This document shows positions 61,539 to 64,000 of a DNA stretch of 64,000 bases, in pieces (position 1 is the stretch's first letter; each line of letters opens with the position of its first letter). Under the pieces are notes generated by a model, which was given only the letters and a program-made list of their open reading frames with translations, did no database searches and was not told where the DNA came from. The stretch comes from Myxococcus xanthus (lineage in GTDB: Bacteria; Myxococcota; Myxococcia; Myxococcales; Myxococcaceae). A program made the position numbers and the translations under genes. The stretch covers positions 685,001 through 749,000 of the forward strand of contig NZ_CP017174.1 in the NCBI RefSeq assembly GCF_006402735.1, in the 5' to 3' direction.

Positions 61539-61959
61539 GGCGTGCTGAAAACCTGTCGAAAAGAGGGCTTCGTCCCCCCGCATCCAGGCGGAGAGGCTCC
61601 GGGGAGAAGTGACGGCCGTTGGCTGCCTCGTGGAACACAGATTACGAGTGGGGTCTGACATTCCGGGGCTTCCGGGAGGGCCTGCTGGAGCGTCCGGAAT
61701 CGAGCGCTTCAACCCCTTGAGACGGATGTGTCTCCTGCGGCCCCCTCGAGCGCGCGGAAGCCGAAAATTCGGCCTGCGCGGCGTTGTCAATGACGGCCCG
61801 GGACGCGTTGAAAAAAGCCCTGGTGTTTCCGTGGTTTACGAAGTGAGGACGTCTGACGTAGGGTGGGCCCCCCGGTAGGTACCGGGAATCCGGTGCAAAC
61901 CCCCGGTGACTCGGATCCGCAGGCCGCGCCGCGTGCCTCGCGGGGAGGCTGTTGAGGTC
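61539..61959. other. long divergent gap with promoter and structured element
   Basis: No gene is supported in these 421 bp. It separates the XRE regulator from the coiled-coil/HEAT gene and should hold both promoters. Its right part contains the dyad and hairpin listed separately. The left part shows nothing clear. Confidence 0.4.
61871..61907 (+). promoter_or_regulatory. dyad plus hairpin, possible operator or RNA leader
   Basis: CCCGGTA (61871-61877) and TACCGGG (61880-61886) are perfect arms with only GG between. They are followed by CCGGTG...CCCCGG (61890-61906), which can also pair. The stretch GGGAATCCGGTGCAAACC resembles the core of a cobalamin riboswitch, but the remaining conserved parts of that RNA are not seen. 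It lies 52-89 bp upstream of the coiled-coil/HEAT start. Confidence 0.35.
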
Positions 61960-64000
61960 GTGAGCGACGAGCGTCCGGACGCGCTGCTCAAGAGCGCACT
62001 CGAAAAGATCGTCTACTTCGAGGCGCGTGCCCAACAGCTCCACAGCGAGCTGGCTTCGACGCGCGATGAGATGGAGCACCTCAAGCGCGAGGTAGCGGAG
62101 ACGCATCAGCGCGAGCTGGGCCTGCGCCGTGAAGTCGCCGAGCTGGAGGTCCGCGTGGGTCGGCTCCAGGCCGAACGCGAGGAACTGGCCCGGCTCAACC
62201 AGGCCCTGCGCGGCGAGCGGAACCAGATGATGGACAAGCTGCTGGACGTGGGGCGCATCCGCGCCACCGCCCAGGAGCGCGACGACGAGGACGATGACCT
62301 GGGGCTCGACCTGGCGTCGTTCATCTCCCAGCTTCGCAGCGAGGTGTTGCTTCGCGGTGAGGCAGGTCCGGTGGCCCGCGGGCTGGTGGTCCCCACGCGG
62401 CGCTCTTCGGTGCCGCTGCGTGAGACGGCGGCCAGTGTTCCCGTGACGCCGGCGCCGGTGAGCGAGCCGCCCGTGGCCGTTGTCATCGAGGGCGACGGCC
62501 TGTCTCCTGTGGCGCGTGAGGCGCAGCGCTTCCTGCAGGCGGGACGGTTGGGCGTGAGCGCGGCGCAGCACGCGGAGCTGTCCTCGCACGCGGGTTTCGG
62601 CGGGACGACGGATGAGACCTTGTTCGGGTTCTCCGTCCGCGAGTTGTCCGCGCAGGATGGCGCGGCCCGAGTGCGTGCCGCGGAGCGATTGAAGGCGCTG
62701 TCACAGCCGGCCGCCGCGCCCGCGCTGGCGTCGGCGCTGCATGCTGAGACGGATCCGACGGCGCAGGTGGCGCTGCTCCAGGCGTTCGCGTCGCTGTGCC
62801 AGGAAGAGGGCGCGTCGGTGGTGTCGCCGCTGCTCGCGTCGCCGGTGCCGGAGGTGCGCATCGCGGCGCTCAAGGCGCTCCTGACGCTGGCGCCGAAGGA
62901 CGCGGCGCCGCATCTGGCGCAGGCGATGAAGGACCCGGACCGTTCGGTGCGCCGCCGCGCGTCGCTGCTGGCGCTGGGCCTGGAAGGGGAGACGGCGCGG
63001 CGGCTGGGCGAGGAGGCCATCCACGACGCGGATCCGGAGGCGCGCGCGCTGGCCGCGCTGGCGCTCGGAGCTGGCGCTGGGGAGAACGCGCGCACGCTGC
63101 TGCTGGGCGCCTTGGGTGACCGTGAGCAGCGCGTTCGCAAGGCCGCCGCGCAGAGTCTGTCGCGCATCCTGGGGCAGGACGTGTCGTCGGTGGTGGACCT
63201 GGACGAGACGCACCGCCGCCGGGAGATTCGCCGGCTGGCGACGTTGCCCGTGAAGCCCGTGCGGGCGCGGCTGGAGCAGCCTCGTCCGGTGGTGGCTTCG
63301 GTGCAGGCGGTCGCGCCGGCAGTGGCTGTTGCCGCGGTGGTTCAGGCGCCGGTGGCGGCGGTCGAGCAGCCCGCCTACGCGGTCGCCGCCTTGGGGGCCG
63401 CGAATCGGCAGGCGGTTACGGTCGGGCTCGCGCAGGGAGCAGGTACCGCTCCGGCGGGACTTGCGCAGGTGCGAGTGAGCCCGGTGGCTCCGACGCCCGC
63501 GCCGACTCCGCAGACCGCATCCCCCGCGCAGCGTTCTTCCGTGCCGACTCCGCAGGCCGCCACTCCGGTGCAGCGTCCGCCCGCGTCGGCTCCGCAGGCT
63601 GCCGCCTCCGCACAGCATCCACCCGCGCAACAGGCTGCCGCCTCTGTACAGCGTCCGCCCGCGTCAGGTTCGCCGGTCACTACACCGGTGCAGCGTCCCT
63701 CCTCGCAGCAGGCCGCTCCCGTACCGCATCCGCCCACGCCAGCTCCGCAGGCCGCCACTCCGGTGCAGCGTCCGCCCACGCAACAGACCGCCGCCCCCGT
63801 GCAGCGTCCGCCCGCGCCAGCTCCGCAGGCCACCCCAAGCAATTCCAGTCCCGCGCAGGCTCCGCGCGCCCCAGCCGCTCGCCTGTCCCCTGTCCAAGCA
63901 GCCTTGGTGGCCATGGGCGCGGTGCCCGGGCAGGCCGCCCCCGCGCCGCGTGTTCCCGCTGCCGCCGCGGAGCCATCCCGCCCGGCCCCCGCGCGCCCCA
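61960..64000 (+). CDS. coiled-coil, HEAT-repeat and Pro/Ala/Gln-rich protein (3' end outside window)
   Basis: An open frame from GTG 61960 runs to the window end; 680 residues are visible and the stop is outside. Residues about 8-105 are heptad-rich coiled coil (EKIVYFEARAQQLHSELAS, LGLRREVAELEVRVGRLQ). A short linker follows, then HEAT-like helical repeats at about 230-420 (VPEVRIAALKALLTLAPKDA, DPDRSVRRRASLLALGLEG, DREQRVRKAAAQSLSRIL). From about 440 onward the sequence is Pro/Ala/Gln/Val-rich with repeated PVQRPP and APQAA units. GGGGAGG lies 11 bp before the GTG. No signal peptide. It looks like a cytoplasmic scaffold; several myxobacterial motility and polarity proteins have this style, but I do not recognise this one. 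Confidence 0.78.
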   Translation, partial: MSDERPDALLKSALEKIVYFEARAQQLHSELASTRDEMEHLKREVAETHQRELGLRREVAELEVRVGRLQAEREELARLNQALRGERNQMMDKLLDVGRIRATAQERDDEDDDLGLDLASFISQLRSEVLLRGEAGPVARGLVVPTRRSSVPLRETAASVPVTPAPVSEPPVAVVIEGDGLSPVAREAQRFLQAGRLGVSAAQHAELSSHAGFGGTTDETLFGFSVRELSAQDGAARVRAAERLKALSQPAAAPALASALHAETDPTAQVALLQAFASLCQEEGASVVSPLLASPVPEVRIAALKALLTLAPKDAAPHLAQAMKDPDRSVRRRASLLALGLEGETARRLGEEAIHDADPEARALAALALGAGAGENARTLLLGALGDREQRVRKAAAQSLSRILGQDVSSVVDLDETHRRREIRRLATLPVKPVRARLEQPRPVVASVQAVAPAVAVAAVVQAPVAAVEQPAYAVAALGAANRQAVTVGLAQGAGTAPAGLAQVRVSPVAPTPAPTPQTASPAQRSSVPTPQAATPVQRPPASAPQAAASAQHPPAQQAAASVQRPPASGSPVTTPVQRPSSQQAAPVPHPPTPAPQAATPVQRPPTQQTAAPVQRPPAPAPQATPSNSSPAQAPRAPAARLSPVQAALVAMGAVPGQAAPAPRVPAAAAEPSRPAPARP
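63470..64000 (+). repeat. degenerate Pro/Ala/Gln-coding repeats
   Basis: Units of the type CAGCGTCCGCCCGCG and CCGCAGGCCGCC recur at irregular spacing, encoding QRPPA and PQAA. They lie inside the coding frame of the coiled-coil/HEAT protein and look like a low-complexity linker that varies by slippage. Confidence 0.6.

Noticed and set aside
61871..61920. Cyclic di-GMP (GEMM) riboswitch, suggested by CCGGTAGGTA
   Set aside because: The conserved 5' half with its GCAAA elements is not present upstream.
63470..64000. CRISPR-like repeats
   Set aside because: The repeats are irregular, in frame and encode Pro/Ala/Gln; there are no unique spacers of constant length.

Overview
The window is GC-rich, densely packed DNA from a delta-proteobacterial myxobacterium, most likely Myxococcus or a close relative. 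The evidence is the strong third-position G/C bias, frequent GTG and TTG starts, the many secreted and lipid-anchored proteins, a DUSAM-type protein (a family I know only from Myxococcus/Stigmatella), a Ser/Thr kinase with a PilZ-like tail, an enhancer-binding protein and two hybrid-free sensor kinases. About 49 genes that look intact are called (two run off the window ends), plus two collapsed pseudogenes and one gene interrupted by a nonsense codon. No rRNA, tRNA, insertion sequence or CRISPR array was seen. Nothing looks recently acquired, so this is ordinary chromosomal DNA with some lineage-specific genes.

Region 1 to 14.2 kb is a run of exported proteins on the + strand. It holds the 3' part of an alpha-2-macroglobulin with a CLEQ thioester, a protein combining an HExxH region, a penicillin-binding-like region and a SpoIID-like tail, a trypsin-like lipoprotein protease, and a cluster of four exported proteins. 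One member of that cluster (9661-11583) resembles the vitellogenin-type large lipid transfer proteins. Region 14.2 to 20.5 kb has a GT1 glycosyltransferase, a DUF4142 protein, a lipoprotein, a two-gene osmoprotectant/ergothioneine-type ABC importer, a DUSAM protein and an interrupted Cys-rich lipoprotein. Region 20.6 to 30.9 kb has heme A synthase, an unusual sigma-54 activator with an N-terminal HTH, an MscS channel, a succinate-semialdehyde-type dehydrogenase, a TM2-like protein and a PAP2 phosphatase.

Region 31 to 43.8 kb has a histone-deacetylase-family protein paired with a hexapeptide acyltransferase, a PAS/GAF kinase, a neutral ceramidase, a Ser/Thr kinase with a PilZ-like tail, a SWIM-DNA ligase, and a small metabolic set (gluconokinase, beta-carbonic anhydrase, dihydroxyacetone kinase). 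Region 43.9 to 57.9 kb has an SDR beside a collapsed LysR gene, a CBS protein, a DUF481-type outer-membrane protein, a B3/4 protein, an ABC-F ATPase, a bacterial-PH pair, a lipoprotein, a TetR-aldehyde dehydrogenase-aldehyde dehydrogenase operon with a double operator, a PLD protein, a sensor kinase and a collapsed ABC ATPase. Region 58 to 64 kb has an unknown gene behind a Fur-box promoter, a fatty acid desaturase overlapping an AraC regulator, an XRE regulator, and a coiled-coil/HEAT protein that runs off the end.

The observations most worth a second look are the triple-domain cell-wall protein behind the macroglobulin, the bacterial lipid-transfer-like protein and its cluster, the Fur-controlled unknown gene, the architecture of the sigma-54 activator, the paired TetR operators, and the in-frame stop in the small lipoprotein.
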